A stretch of 17,590 nt of DNA from an uncultured Eubacteriales bacterium (GCA_900547295.1 URGK01000057.1:1-17590), one strand, 5' to 3'. Counted from the first letter of the stretch, positions 1 through 7,781 are shown. Program-made: numbers and translations. Notes: generated from the sequence alone by a model not told the origin.

Positions 1-1054
1 GACGGGGCTGTGGCCGGTATTGCATCGCCGGACGTGCTCCAAATGTTGATGCCGGAAGATCGAAGAACCTGTGGTCAGCTTCTTTTCCGGTTTCATTTTG
101 AGCATTTCCCTCGCCATAGTATCTGTTGGCAGAGTCCCACGTAGTATCAAGATAATTCCATGTGCCGTTGTAATATACAGCATTCCATGCATGGTTGATT
201 CCTTTGTTCTGGTCGCCTTCCTCTAATAGTCCCTTGGCATAGCCATTGATTTCCATGCAAGGCACTCCTGCTGCACGACACATTAAAGATGTCAGCTGTG
301 CATAGCCTCCGCAAACAGCATAACCCTTCGTAAATGCTGCTTCAATTCCGCTTTCTCCTGCATATGTTCTGGTCATATCATATGCGATATTCTGACATAT
401 CCAGTCGTGTACGGCCTTTGTCTTAGAAGCATCATTAGAGCATTTAGCTGTGATTTCCTGCGCTTTTTTGACAATTGCATCATAGCTGCTGCCGGCTGAT
501 TTTTTTAAGATGAGTGACTCTGCATCCTTGTATTTGTCAGGGCTGTCATCAGCGTTCAAAGCATTCAGAAAATCGATCGATGGCTGTCCATAAGGATTAT
601 AGAATGAAACCTGATTATCCTGAATTTCTATAAAGAATGTGCGGTCCCAAATTACATATCCATGATTATCTGTATATGATTTAACCCTAAAAAGAAAATT
701 ATATAACCCGTTATCTCTTTTCTGTTTAGCAAAGTCTATGTTTAAGACGCACTTGTTGCCATCAAAGTCAGCTACTCCGGCCCATGATCCCGGAACTGTC
801 TGCGCTTCAATTCCCCATTTGCCTGCGCCCGGAAGAGTTGCACGTGTATCAACTACTTCAAGTGTCAGAACGCTTCCGCTGGTAGATGCCTTCCATGTAT
901 AGTTCAGGGCATCTGCAAGAGCATTGTTCTGTATCTGTGTATTATTGTCTCTTTGCAGAGCATGAACAGAAACAGGAGCGCTGAACACTGCCACCATGAC
1001 CAGCATCAGTATAAAAACAAATAGTTTTTTTGAGAATGAGATTGATCTACTCAT
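1..1054 (-). CDS. Secreted transglutaminase-like (TGc fold) protein, 3' end cut by window edge
   Basis: Reading the minus strand from ATG 1054 gives 351 codons without a stop to the window edge. AGGAGGC at 1061-1067 is the ribosome binding site. Residues 1-32 form a signal peptide (basic start, hydrophobic core 11-27, likely cut after SVHA). Residues 45-150 look like a beta-rich extracellular module. Residues 205-330 carry the transglutaminase/protease-like triad: Cys248 in GYAVCGGYA, His288 in NHAWNAVY and Asp303 in LDTTWD, with spacing typical of bacterial TGc proteins. These proteins are secreted and act as peptidases or on cell-wall or surface proteins; the exact substrate is not predictable. 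It is divergent from a LytTR two-component system, and putative LytTR sites sit directly upstream. The last 13 residues before the edge are R/P-rich and encoded by unusually GC-rich DNA (bases 1-40). Confidence 0.85.
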   Translation of the reverse strand, partial: MSRSISFSKKLFVFILMLVMVAVFSAPVSVHALQRDNNTQIQNNALADALNYTWKASTSGSVLTLEVVDTRATLPGAGKWGIEAQTVPGSWAGVADFDGNKCVLNIDFAKQKRDNGLYNFLFRVKSYTDNHGYVIWDRTFFIEIQDNQVSFYNPYGQPSIDFLNALNADDSPDKYKDAESLILKKSAGSSYDAIVKKAQEITAKCSNDASKTKAVHDWICQNIAYDMTRTYAGESGIEAAFTKGYAVCGGYAQLTSLMCRAAGVPCMEINGYAKGLLEEGDQNKGINHAWNAVYYNGTWNYLDTTWDSANRYYGEGNAQNETGKEADHRFFDLPASTFGARPAMQYRPQPR

Positions 1055-1098
1055 AAAAAAGCCTCCTAAAAATGAAATATATATTTTTTTACGACTTG

Positions 1099-1127
1099 AT
1101 TATACAGCAATGTGAAACATGTTTTCC
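1099..1127 (-). promoter_or_regulatory. Putative activator-dependent promoter of the transglutaminase-like gene
   Basis: A perfect -10 TATAAT (minus strand) lies at 1104-1099. The hexamer 17 bases upstream (1122-1127) reads GGAAAA, a very poor -35. A strong -10 with no -35, and a direct-repeat regulator site ending 5 bases farther upstream, is the usual picture of a promoter that needs an activator. The transcription start itself is an inference. Confidence 0.5.
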
Positions 1128-1132
1128 GCTTT

Positions 1133-1166
1133 GGCGTGAAATGTCATATTTAAGGCGTGAATTGTC
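1133..1166 (-). promoter_or_regulatory. Tandem LytTR-type regulator binding site (two direct repeats, 21-base period)
   Basis: On the plus strand GGCGTGAAATGTC (1133-1145) is repeated as GGCGTGAATTGTC (1154-1166), 12 of 13 identical, with starts exactly 21 bases apart. LytTR-domain regulators such as AgrA and ComE bind 9-base direct repeats separated by 12 bases, which is the same 21-base period. Read on the minus strand the cores ACAATTCAC and ACATTTCAC resemble the AgrA half-site. The repeats lie next to the weak -35 of the transglutaminase-like gene and are about 75 bases from the start of the LytTR regulator gene, so they could control both. Confidence 0.6.
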
Positions 1167-1175
1167 TGAATTTCA

Positions 1176-1204
1176 TTGTGCTTTGTCGAAAAATCAAATA
1201 TAAT
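1176..1204 (+). promoter_or_regulatory. Putative promoter of the LytTR regulator/kinase operon
   Basis: TTGTGC (1176-1181), a 17-base spacer and a perfect TATAAT (1199-1204). The -35 matches only partly. The expected start would leave a leader of about 30 bases before the ATG at 1240. Confidence 0.5.
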
Positions 1205-1239
1205 TAAGATAACATATTCGACAACAGAAAGTGAAAAGC

Positions 1240-1956
1240 ATGATAAAAATAGCCATATGCGATGATGATAAAATGTGCCTTGACAATATTGCAGGTGCCG
1301 TTGCTCGCTGGAGCACAGATAATAATATACAGATCAAAACAGAATTCTTTGATAACGGAGACAGTCTGCTTGACTATTGCAGCAGGGAAAACCCCGATAT
1401 AGTTCTGCTTGACATTATTATGCCTTTGTTAAACGGCATGGATACGGCCCGTGAACTGCGTCAAAGCAGCGATACCGCAAAAATAGTTTTTCTTACATCC
1501 TCCCCTGAGTTTGCAATTGAATCCTATGATGTAAAGGCCTCCGGATATATCCTGAAGCCGTTTTCCTATGAAAAATTATGCATTGTACTGAATGACTGTA
1601 CAGATTCCATAGTCTCAAAATCAGATTCCCTTACAGTCCGCACCTCATCAGGCTATCATAATATCTATATGCACCGGATTGAATGTATTGAAGCTCAAAA
1701 CAAACAGCTAATCATAACTCTTGCAGACGGAACAGAGTGCAGGGCTCATGGCACACTGTCCTCCTTAGAGAAAATATTAACCTGTGATATGGGATTCTTC
1801 AAATGTCACCGCAGTTATATTGTCCGGATTCAGGCAGTTGATTATTTCACTTCGTCAGAAATAGTAACAAAAAGCGGACGCCATATTCCGGTAGCGCGCA
1901 GTATGGGTAAAAATTTCAAAGCCTTTTATTTTTCCCATATGTTTAAGGAGGTTTAA
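1240..1956 (+). CDS. LytTR-family response regulator (AgrA/LytR-like)
   Basis: Cytoplasmic DNA-binding response regulator of 238 residues. The receiver domain (2-120) has the acidic pocket D8-D9-D10, phospho-acceptor Asp58 in DIVLLDIIMP, Thr86 and Lys106 in LKPF. Residues 130-232 are a LytTR DNA-binding domain with the signature FKCHRSYIV (187-195). A GTG three codons upstream (1231) keeps the frame open, but ATG 1240 starts the usual receiver strand MIKIAICDDD, so I prefer it; the upstream AAAGTG is a weak Shine-Dalgarno. The stop is followed within 3 bases by the kinase start, so the two are co-transcribed and coupled. The likely target is the 21-base-period repeat at 1133-1166. Confidence 0.92.
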   Translation: MIKIAICDDDKMCLDNIAGAVARWSTDNNIQIKTEFFDNGDSLLDYCSRENPDIVLLDIIMPLLNGMDTARELRQSSDTAKIVFLTSSPEFAIESYDVKASGYILKPFSYEKLCIVLNDCTDSIVSKSDSLTVRTSSGYHNIYMHRIECIEAQNKQLIITLADGTECRAHGTLSSLEKILTCDMGFFKCHRSYIVRIQAVDYFTSSEIVTKSGRHIPVARSMGKNFKAFYFSHMFKEV

Positions 1957-1958
1957 CT

Positions 1959-3230
1959 ATGTACGGTATATTCCTGTCTGCTGCCAGATATATGCTTATA
2001 CTCTTTTTTGGTGTTTTTGCTTCAGCGGCGATTGCAGACATCAGGCTAAACAAAAAAAATCTTTTAATACTTATTGTCTTTTATATATGCAACTGCCTGA
2101 TACAGCTTGTAATTCTGCTCACAGACAATATACAGCATGTTATATTGTATTATCCCGTAATAACTCATCTGCCGCTGTTTCTTTTATTTGTTCTCGTATT
2201 TAAAAAGACATATATAACCTCGCTTGTTGCAATTACCAGCGCATACCTGTGCTGTCAGATATGCAACTGGAGTTCTACCATCCCAAGATATATGGGGGCT
2301 GCCTCATGGATTGTAGATATTACATATATTGCAGTACTTATTCCGTTATTCCTCATAGTTATGCGCTGTATCGCACCCTCCATGTCCAAACTGTATACAA
2401 AAGAAAACACATATGTACTGATGTTCGGAATAGTTCCTGTTTTTTACTATGTATTTGATTATGCTTCCACAGTATATACAAGACTGCTGTATGGCGGAAA
2501 TATTATAATTACAGAGTTTGTTCCGTTTTTACTTTGTCTTTACTATATCATCTTCTGCATAGTTTACTACCATCAGTATGAAGAAAAGCAGAGAATTGCA
2601 ACCGAAAACATGATCATGGATCTCAAACAGAGTCAGTATGAACGTGATATCAAAGCATTCGAGCGTAACGAAAAGGCCGTACGCCTTATCCGTCATGATA
2701 TGCTGCACTTTTTAAATAATATTTCTGTTTTAATAGAAACCGGGCAGCTGGTGAATGCTCAGAAATACATACAGGAAATTATAAATACCACACGAAGCAC
2801 CGACAATAAAAAATACTGTTCCAACAAGATGATCAATATGATTCTTTCTTTGTATGGCGACACATTTGACAAAAACAACATCAGCTTCAGCTGCAATGCC
2901 GGTGTACCGGAGCAGATATCTGTATCAGACATAGATATAACCTCGATTTTATCCAATGCGCTTGAAAATGCTCTTAATGCTGTGCTTCCTCTTGAACAGA
3001 GCCTGCGTACTGTAAATCTCAAAATCATTCAGAAGGATACAAAACTGCTTATTCTTATCTCAAATCCATATGGCGATAAAAAACCTGTTCTGACAGACGG
3101 ATATCCGGTATCAAGAGAACAGGGACATGGCTTTGGTACTCAAAGTATACGTCATACCGTAGAAAAGCTTCATGGAAACTGTAAATTTTCAGTAACCGAT
3201 AGAGAATTTGTTCTTCAGATAATAATATAA
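1959..3230 (+). CDS. AgrC/LytS-type membrane sensor histidine kinase (GHKL)
   Basis: 423 residues; AAGGAGGT at 1945-1952 sits inside the end of the preceding gene. About six hydrophobic membrane segments occupy residues 4-205. A coiled linker (206-240) leads to a short dimerisation/phosphoacceptor region, with His246 in RLIRHDMLH the likely phosphorylation site. The GHKL ATPase domain (about 320-423) shows an N-box SNALENAL (N333, N337) and a glycine-rich lid GHGFGTQS (389-396). This matches the kinases paired with LytTR regulators, many of which sense peptides. No AgrB/AgrD-like peptide genes are visible nearby, so the signal is unknown. The only neighbouring candidate output is the secreted transglutaminase-like protein. 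Confidence 0.9.
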   Translation: MYGIFLSAARYMLILFFGVFASAAIADIRLNKKNLLILIVFYICNCLIQLVILLTDNIQHVILYYPVITHLPLFLLFVLVFKKTYITSLVAITSAYLCCQICNWSSTIPRYMGAASWIVDITYIAVLIPLFLIVMRCIAPSMSKLYTKENTYVLMFGIVPVFYYVFDYASTVYTRLLYGGNIIITEFVPFLLCLYYIIFCIVYYHQYEEKQRIATENMIMDLKQSQYERDIKAFERNEKAVRLIRHDMLHFLNNISVLIETGQLVNAQKYIQEIINTTRSTDNKKYCSNKMINMILSLYGDTFDKNNISFSCNAGVPEQISVSDIDITSILSNALENALNAVLPLEQSLRTVNLKIIQKDTKLLILISNPYGDKKPVLTDGYPVSREQGHGFGTQSIRHTVEKLHGNCKFSVTDREFVLQIII

Positions 3231-3270
3231 GTGATAATCACCGGCAGTTTTATCGGATTTATCACACAAA

Positions 3271-3300
3271 AAACAGTTGCCGTCAAATCAGCAACTGTTT
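3271..3300. terminator. Bidirectional intrinsic terminator between convergent genes
   Basis: A perfect 10-base stem (AAACAGTTGC 3271-3280 with GCAACTGTTT 3291-3300) around a 10-base loop lies between the kinase gene (plus) and the antiporter gene (minus). The minus-strand transcript continues into a T run (3265-3273), a good terminator for the antiporter; the plus strand has TTT-C-ATTTT. Confidence 0.75.
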
Positions 3301-3317
3301 CATTTTGCAAAGGCTGT

Positions 3318-5639
3318 TTAGTAATTGTCATTGTTAATCTCAAGAACACCGCTGAGCAGCAGCTCGTCTGCCATTGCTCTGGTACCGATTACCCACAGCA
3401 GATCTCCTGTTTCTATTATCGTGTCCACATCGGGATTTATAATCGGCAGATTGTCTCTTTCGATTCCGATTATGAAGCCCTTGTAGTCTTTTTTGAAATT
3501 ACAGGTTCTGATAGGCTTCCTGTTGAAAGACGAATCCTTATTGGCAGGAACAGGACAGCATACAATCTGGTTCTCGGCGCTTACACCGTCAAATACCTGA
3601 CCGTAAATATATTCTTTAAGAGTCACAGTTTCTTCACCTATCATATTCATGCCGTTTGACCTTTCGAGCACAATCATAAATGCGGCAATATCATCTTCTG
3701 TACCAAGTATATGAAGTATATCGCCTTTTTTGATGCGCGCATCGCCGTCAGGCATATTTATATGAGAGCCGTTTCTGAGTATCTTTATAACCAGTATGCC
3801 CAGATACTTGTTTCCCGCAAGCTCCTTTACTGTTTTTTTCTTAGGCTCACTTGTTATCTCTATCTCGCATATATGTATAACCTCATCAAGCCAGATATGA
3901 TTGCTCTTGTATTTGCGCTCCTGCTGCAGCTTGGCAAGCTGCTTTTCCGACAGGTTTGATATGAACTGCATCTCCATTTTGATTGCGGCGCTGCTCATAA
4001 AGTCTGATTTAATTGCTATACCTACTATCACTGCACCTATAACTATATTTATAACTATAGGTATGTTCCAGAAGTCGCGTATCAGCATCATTATTACAAA
4101 CATAACAAAAACAATTCTGATACCGTACAGTGCGGCAAGCGGCAGTCTGTTTGTGTTGCTTCTGAGCCACAGCTTTGTAAAGTAAATGCTTCGCTTTGAG
4201 CACATTATGCTTGTAAGTATAAGTATGCAGGCAAGCAGAAGAATTACAGCTACGATATCACCTGCTCCGGCACCCATCAGTTCTTCAAACACAGGCACAA
4301 CAAATTTGATACCTGCAAAGTAGGTAACCAGTATGCCGCCTCCGCATATAAGCGTTCTGATAATATATTTGGTGAGATACTGTTTCCATTCCGATTCCTG
4401 CTCTGTTGAGGTTTTGCGGTCAGATGTATATCTTCTGATAAATCTGTGCGCCTTGTCAGGCAGCTTGTCGTCTACAAAATCATATACCTTCTCGGAATTC
4501 TTTATGAATATCGGTGTTGTAAATGTGGTTATAACCGATACGCATACAACTATAGGGTACAGGAAGTCGCTTGTTACTCCGAGAGTGGTACCAAGAGTTG
4601 CAATTATAAATGAGAACTCACCTATCTGCACCATACTGAAGCCGCCTCTGATGGCGGTATTCAGGGAATTTCCCGATATCAGTATGCCAAGGGTTGAGAA
4701 CGTCATCTGTCCGATAATTGTCACTACAGTTATAAGCAGTATCTGCCATATATATTCAACCAGCATATCCGGTACAATCATCATACCTACGGATATGAAG
4801 AACACTGCCCCGAACATATCCTTGATAGGCTTGATAATGTGCTCAACTTTCTCTGCAAGCACAGTTCCGCCTATGATTGAACCTGCTATAAAAGCTCCCA
4901 GCGCTGATGAAAAGCCTATCACATTTGCAAGTATTACCATACCAAGACATATGGCAAGTGATACTATAAGCAGAGACTCGTCGTTCATAAGCCTAGAGGC
5001 TTTTTTGAGAAATGTAGGTATCAGATATATACCAAGCGCCAGCCACAGCACCAGATATAAAATGAGCAGTCCAAGTTCTCCTGCAATAGCCATGCCTCCT
5101 GCGCTCTCTTTGCTGACTGCAATAGTCGAAAGAATTATCATCATAAAAATTCCTCCGATATCCTCTATTACAAGTGTTCCAAGCACCAGCGTGGCGAATT
5201 TCTTTCTCTTGATGCCGAATTCCTCATAGGCCTTTAATATTATCATAGTCGATGACATAGACAGCATCCCGCCGAGGAATATACTGTCCATCTGGCCCCA
5301 GCCCAGAAGCCTTCCGATCAGAAATCCTATTAAAATCATTGCAGTCATTACGGTCATTGCCGTAATAATCGCGCTTTTACCTACGTCTACGATTTTTTTG
5401 AAACTGAATTCAAGTCCAAGGGCAAACATAAGAAATACTATCCCTATTTCACCCCACATGGAAATATCCTCAACAGCCACCACCGTCGGCAGTAGTTTGA
5501 AATTAGGACTTATCAGAAAGCCTGCCACTATATAGCCTAAAACAACAGGCTGCTTTAATTTCTTAAAAAGAAGGGAGACAACTGCTGCTACCAGCATCAT
5601 AAGAGCCAAATCTGCTATGAATGCATCCAAATGTTCCAA
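3318..5639 (-). CDS. CPA2-family monovalent cation/proton antiporter with two C-terminal RCK_C domains
   Basis: 773-residue inner-membrane transporter that probably exchanges K+ or Na+ for H+. Residues 5-385 hold the CPA2 core of about 12 membrane helices, including GYIVAGFLISP (35-45), FALGLEFS (72-79), the acidic VIED (157-160, likely ion/proton site) and SSALGAFIAGSIIGG (244-258). Residues 425-545 form an extra block of about four membrane segments. Two RCK_C/TrkA-C regulatory domains follow at about 590-660 and 675-765. There is no nucleotide-binding RCK_N domain with a GxGxxG motif, so regulation by a ligand binding RCK_C is more likely than by NAD. The start codon is TTG (5637-5639), supported by AGGAG about 8 bases upstream; no in-frame ATG lies near. 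The gene is monocistronic, with its own promoter and terminator. Confidence 0.9.
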   Translation of the reverse strand: MEHLDAFIADLALMMLVAAVVSLLFKKLKQPVVLGYIVAGFLISPNFKLLPTVVAVEDISMWGEIGIVFLMFALGLEFSFKKIVDVGKSAIITAMTVMTAMILIGFLIGRLLGWGQMDSIFLGGMLSMSSTMIILKAYEEFGIKRKKFATLVLGTLVIEDIGGIFMMIILSTIAVSKESAGGMAIAGELGLLILYLVLWLALGIYLIPTFLKKASRLMNDESLLIVSLAICLGMVILANVIGFSSALGAFIAGSIIGGTVLAEKVEHIIKPIKDMFGAVFFISVGMMIVPDMLVEYIWQILLITVVTIIGQMTFSTLGILISGNSLNTAIRGGFSMVQIGEFSFIIATLGTTLGVTSDFLYPIVVCVSVITTFTTPIFIKNSEKVYDFVDDKLPDKAHRFIRRYTSDRKTSTEQESEWKQYLTKYIIRTLICGGGILVTYFAGIKFVVPVFEELMGAGAGDIVAVILLLACILILTSIMCSKRSIYFTKLWLRSNTNRLPLAALYGIRIVFVMFVIMMLIRDFWNIPIVINIVIGAVIVGIAIKSDFMSSAAIKMEMQFISNLSEKQLAKLQQERKYKSNHIWLDEVIHICEIEITSEPKKKTVKELAGNKYLGILVIKILRNGSHINMPDGDARIKKGDILHILGTEDDIAAFMIVLERSNGMNMIGEETVTLKEYIYGQVFDGVSAENQIVCCPVPANKDSSFNRKPIRTCNFKKDYKGFIIGIERDNLPIINPDVDTIIETGDLLWVIGTRAMADELLLSGVLEINNDNY

Positions 5640-5670
5640 ATTATCACTCCTTTCTCTTTAATCCGATAAT

Positions 5671-5699
5671 ATTTTATCAAAAAATCCACCTGTTCACAA
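5671..5699 (-). promoter_or_regulatory. Promoter of the antiporter gene
   Basis: On the minus strand TTGTGA (5699-5694), 17 bases, then TAAAAT (5676-5671). The -10 lies inside a small inverted repeat GATAA-TATT-TTATC (5664-5677), which could be an operator. Confidence 0.6.
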
Positions 5700-5723
5700 T
5701 AGAACTTTGTTATTAGAGCATTA

Positions 5724-6713
5724 TTATTTTGCCATTATTTTATCTAAAAGCCCGTTTATCTTCGTATTCACTTCTTTTTCGGGAGATATATGTATCATCT
5801 GCTCCTTTAATATAATGCTGTCTGGGCAGTAATCCACATATACTGCGTCAGATGCGGCTGTTTCATCATCATCGTGTACCGTAAATTTATTTACGGCATT
5901 TATCACGCTGCCTGCCGCAAGCCCTCTGATATGAGCCTCATAGACACTGTCCTTCATGCATATATCGCTGCTTTCATCGCTCACCTTAACTATATTGCTG
6001 CACAAAGAAATCGCACTGTCGTAAATTCCGCCTATGCCGCTTCCTATATCCAGCACTATATGGGTAAACAGACCCGACTCAGCTGCGGCGCTTATAAACT
6101 TTACAAACTCTCTGTCCTGAAGCTGCAGCAGCTTATTATACGGTCTTACATAATTAAGATATGAAACTCTATACTCGTCTAATGACAGGCAGGCGGTTAA
6201 ATCCTCTTTTCGAAATCCTCTGGTAAAAAAATTAAACAGCAGCCTGTTTATATTCATTTCACATTCTGCCCCTGCAGGAGAAAACGGTATCATATCAAGG
6301 CTGATATACAGAACCTGCTGTTTTCTTGCTCTCTGCATTTCCTGCGCTATGCCTATTGCAATACTGCTGCAGCCCGTGCCGCCCCTTGCAGAGCATACGC
6401 CTGTAATACCGCAGGGGCTTCCAAGGGCCAGCTTGGTGTAGTCGTCATAATATCTGCAGTATTCATAAAGAACTTTTTTGCATATATGCTCTGCGCTTTC
6501 AAACCTGTACACTATATTATCTCCGCATATGGCTCTGCTGTCTGCAAGGTAAATCACACCCTCACTGCAGGGGCTTTTGGCATCATAATCCGTAATCAGA
6601 ATATTTCCCTCAGAGCCGCTTTCTGACAAATTAACAGTGAAGCTGCCGCTTAATGCCCTGCCCAGTCTTTTTTCAAATTCCTTGTCTTTTAAATCAATAT
6701 TTACTATAATCAT
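5724..6713 (-). CDS. TadZ/CpaE-like atypical ParA/MinD-family protein, lysine-less Walker A
   Basis: 329 residues from ATG 6713. An upstream in-frame ATG at 6755 is rejected because the promoter -10 box overlaps it and it has no Shine-Dalgarno; ATG 6713 has AGAAAGGG upstream. Residues 1-95 alternate strands and helices, suggesting a degenerate receiver-like domain. Residues 103-140 follow the deviant Walker A layout, but the motif reads ARGGTGCSS (109-117) where KGGxGKT is expected: the signature Lys is Arg110 and the P-loop Lys is Cys115. Walker A' VLYISLD (134-140) and HIVLDIGSG (218-226) are kept. This combination is known from TadZ/CpaE proteins that localise Tad pilus machinery, some of which also lack these lysines. 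No Tad secretion genes are adjacent, so it is an orphan; ATP hydrolysis is doubtful. Confidence 0.65.
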   Translation of the reverse strand: MIIVNIDLKDKEFEKRLGRALSGSFTVNLSESGSEGNILITDYDAKSPCSEGVIYLADSRAICGDNIVYRFESAEHICKKVLYEYCRYYDDYTKLALGSPCGITGVCSARGGTGCSSIAIGIAQEMQRARKQQVLYISLDMIPFSPAGAECEMNINRLLFNFFTRGFRKEDLTACLSLDEYRVSYLNYVRPYNKLLQLQDREFVKFISAAAESGLFTHIVLDIGSGIGGIYDSAISLCSNIVKVSDESSDICMKDSVYEAHIRGLAAGSVINAVNKFTVHDDDETAASDAVYVDYCPDSIILKEQMIHISPEKEVNTKINGLLDKIMAK

Positions 6714-6746
6714 TTCTTCTACCCTTTCTGATACTTTTTTACCATT

Positions 6747-6775
6747 ATAATACATACATTGTTACTATTTGTCAA
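6747..6775 (-). promoter_or_regulatory. Promoter of the TadZ-like gene
   Basis: Minus strand: perfect -35 TTGACA (6775-6770), 17-base spacer, -10 TATTAT (6752-6747). The -35 overlaps the last codons of the upstream protease gene. The predicted start near 6740 excludes ATG 6755 and supports ATG 6713 as the start codon. Confidence 0.7.
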
Positions 6776-7448
6776 TGCTTCTTAATTTTTTTATTGCGCT
6801 GCTGATACCTCCGGTTTCATCTATAAGTCCCGCATCTACTGCTTCTTTTCCAAAAAGAATTGTTCCCACATCGTTTGCCATATTATCGGTACAGTTAATC
6901 AGGCTCAGTATTTTTTCTCTGCCTGCGCAGCTGTGCTCCTCAATGAAGCTTACAACTCTTTCCTGTGTTTTTTTCATATATTCGAATGTAGGCTGCGCTG
7001 TAATCACCATGCCGTTTGTTCTGATCGGGTGCAGCGTCATTGTTGCGGTTTTGGTAATAAAGGAATAATCCGCAGCAACTGCCAGCGGAATACCTATGCT
7101 GTGTCCGCCGCCTAAAACTATTGATACCACAGGCTTTGAAAGGCTTGCTATCATCTCGGCTATGGCAAGACCTGCCTCCACATCGCCGCCCACAGTGTTA
7201 AGTGTAAGCAGCAGCCCCTTGATTTCAGGGTTTTCCTCAACGGCTATAAGCTGCGGTATTATATGCTCGTATTTTGTGGTTTTGTTTTCGGGCGGAAGTA
7301 CCGTATGCCCCTCAATGCTTCCGATTATATTTATATACTGGATATCTGTTTTAAAGTCGCTGTACATATTTAAAACGCCCAGTTCTCTGACAAGCTCCTC
7401 TGCCGATATGTTGTTGTTTTCTTTTTTTTCTTCGGATTTTTCACACAT
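6765..7448 (-). CDS. tepA: TepA-like ClpP-family serine protease
   Basis: 227 residues, cytoplasmic or membrane-associated; ATG 7448 is preceded by AGAGGTG. Residues 35-215 are the ClpP/crotonase fold: LNTVGGDVEAGLAIAEMI (83-100) is the signature of the TepA branch, with candidate nucleophile Ser117 in GGGHSIG and His140 in TLHP. TepA of Bacillus subtilis was described as a translocation-enhancing protein, and the family is linked to sporulation in Bacillota. The first 30 residues are charged and probably disordered. It runs divergently from a YlmC/YmxH-like gene across a 59-base spacer with a large palindrome. The gene symbol is assigned by family resemblance, not proven orthology. Confidence 0.85.
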   Translation of the reverse strand: MCEKSEEKKENNNISAEELVRELGVLNMYSDFKTDIQYINIIGSIEGHTVLPPENKTTKYEHIIPQLIAVEENPEIKGLLLTLNTVGGDVEAGLAIAEMIASLSKPVVSIVLGGGHSIGIPLAVAADYSFITKTATMTLHPIRTNGMVITAQPTFEYMKKTQERVVSFIEEHSCAGREKILSLINCTDNMANDVGTILFGKEAVDAGLIDETGGISSAIKKLRSIDK

Positions 7449-7464
7449 AATTTTTCACCTCTCA

Positions 7465-7488
7465 AATATCATTATTAATAATAGTATT
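7465..7488. promoter_or_regulatory. 24-base near-perfect palindrome between divergent genes
   Basis: AATATCATTATT pairs with AATAATAGTATT: 12-base arms, mismatched only at the fifth and sixth positions, centred on the perfect core ATTATTAATAAT (7471-7482). It fills the middle of the 59-base spacer between the tepA-like and ymxH-like genes and overlaps TATTAT-type -10 candidates on both strands. A shared dimeric-repressor site or simply overlapping -10 elements are both possible. Confidence 0.45.
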
Positions 7489-7507
7489 TACTCATGCGGA
7501 GGTCATT

Positions 7508-7747
7508 ATGCGGTTAAGTGAAATAGGCAATAAGGAAATTATAGATCTGTCAACAGGTTCAAGACACGGACAGCTGTGTGACTCGGAGCTTCTTTTTGAC
7601 CCGCAGACAGGTGAAATAAAGGCGATACTTATATCCGATTTCAAAGCTTCAAAGCAGATGAGACTGGACGAATACAGACAGCTTCCGTGGCAGTCCATAT
7701 TAAAAATCGGCGAGGATATGATAATATTTCAAAGCAGCAGGTACTAA
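7508..7747 (+). CDS. ymxH: YlmC/YmxH-family PRC-barrel protein (sporulation-associated)
   Basis: 79-residue cytoplasmic protein. GGAGGT (7498-7503) precedes the ATG. MRLSEIGNKEIIDLSTGSRHG at the N-terminus and the following ELLFDPQTGEIKAILI form the PRC-barrel pattern of the YlmC/YmxH family, conserved in spore-forming Bacillota; its molecular role is not settled. Full length for the family. It is the only plus-strand gene in this block and is closed by a strong hairpin directly after the stop. Confidence 0.85.
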   Translation: MRLSEIGNKEIIDLSTGSRHGQLCDSELLFDPQTGEIKAILISDFKASKQMRLDEYRQLPWQSILKIGEDMIIFQSSRY

Positions 7748-7770
7748 AAAAACTGCCATCGGCAGTTTTT
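7748..7770. terminator. Bidirectional intrinsic terminator
   Basis: AAAAACTGCC, a 3-base loop (7758-7760) and GGCAGTTTTT give a compact GC stem flanked by A and T runs, so it works on either strand. It separates the YmxH-like gene from the convergent COG2426 gene, whose stop lies at 7782. Confidence 0.8.
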
Positions 7771-7781
7771 AAATCGTAATA

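Noticed and set aside
1055..1239. AgrD-like autoinducing peptide gene beside the LytTR system
   Set aside because: No short frame with a start site, ribosome binding site and peptide-like composition is present in the spacer, and no AgrB homologue is nearby.
3231..3659. A 142-codon plus-strand frame after the AgrC-like kinase
   Set aside because: It crosses the terminator hairpin and overlaps the 3' end of the antiporter on the other strand; it reads like an antisense shadow.
4333..5229. A 298-codon plus-strand open frame
   Set aside because: It lies wholly antisense to the antiporter gene, has no ribosome binding site, and its composition mirrors the membrane gene below it.
6714..6755. Upstream ATG start of the TadZ-like gene
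   Set aside because: A TTGACA-N17-TATTAT promoter overlaps it and no ribosome binding site precedes it.
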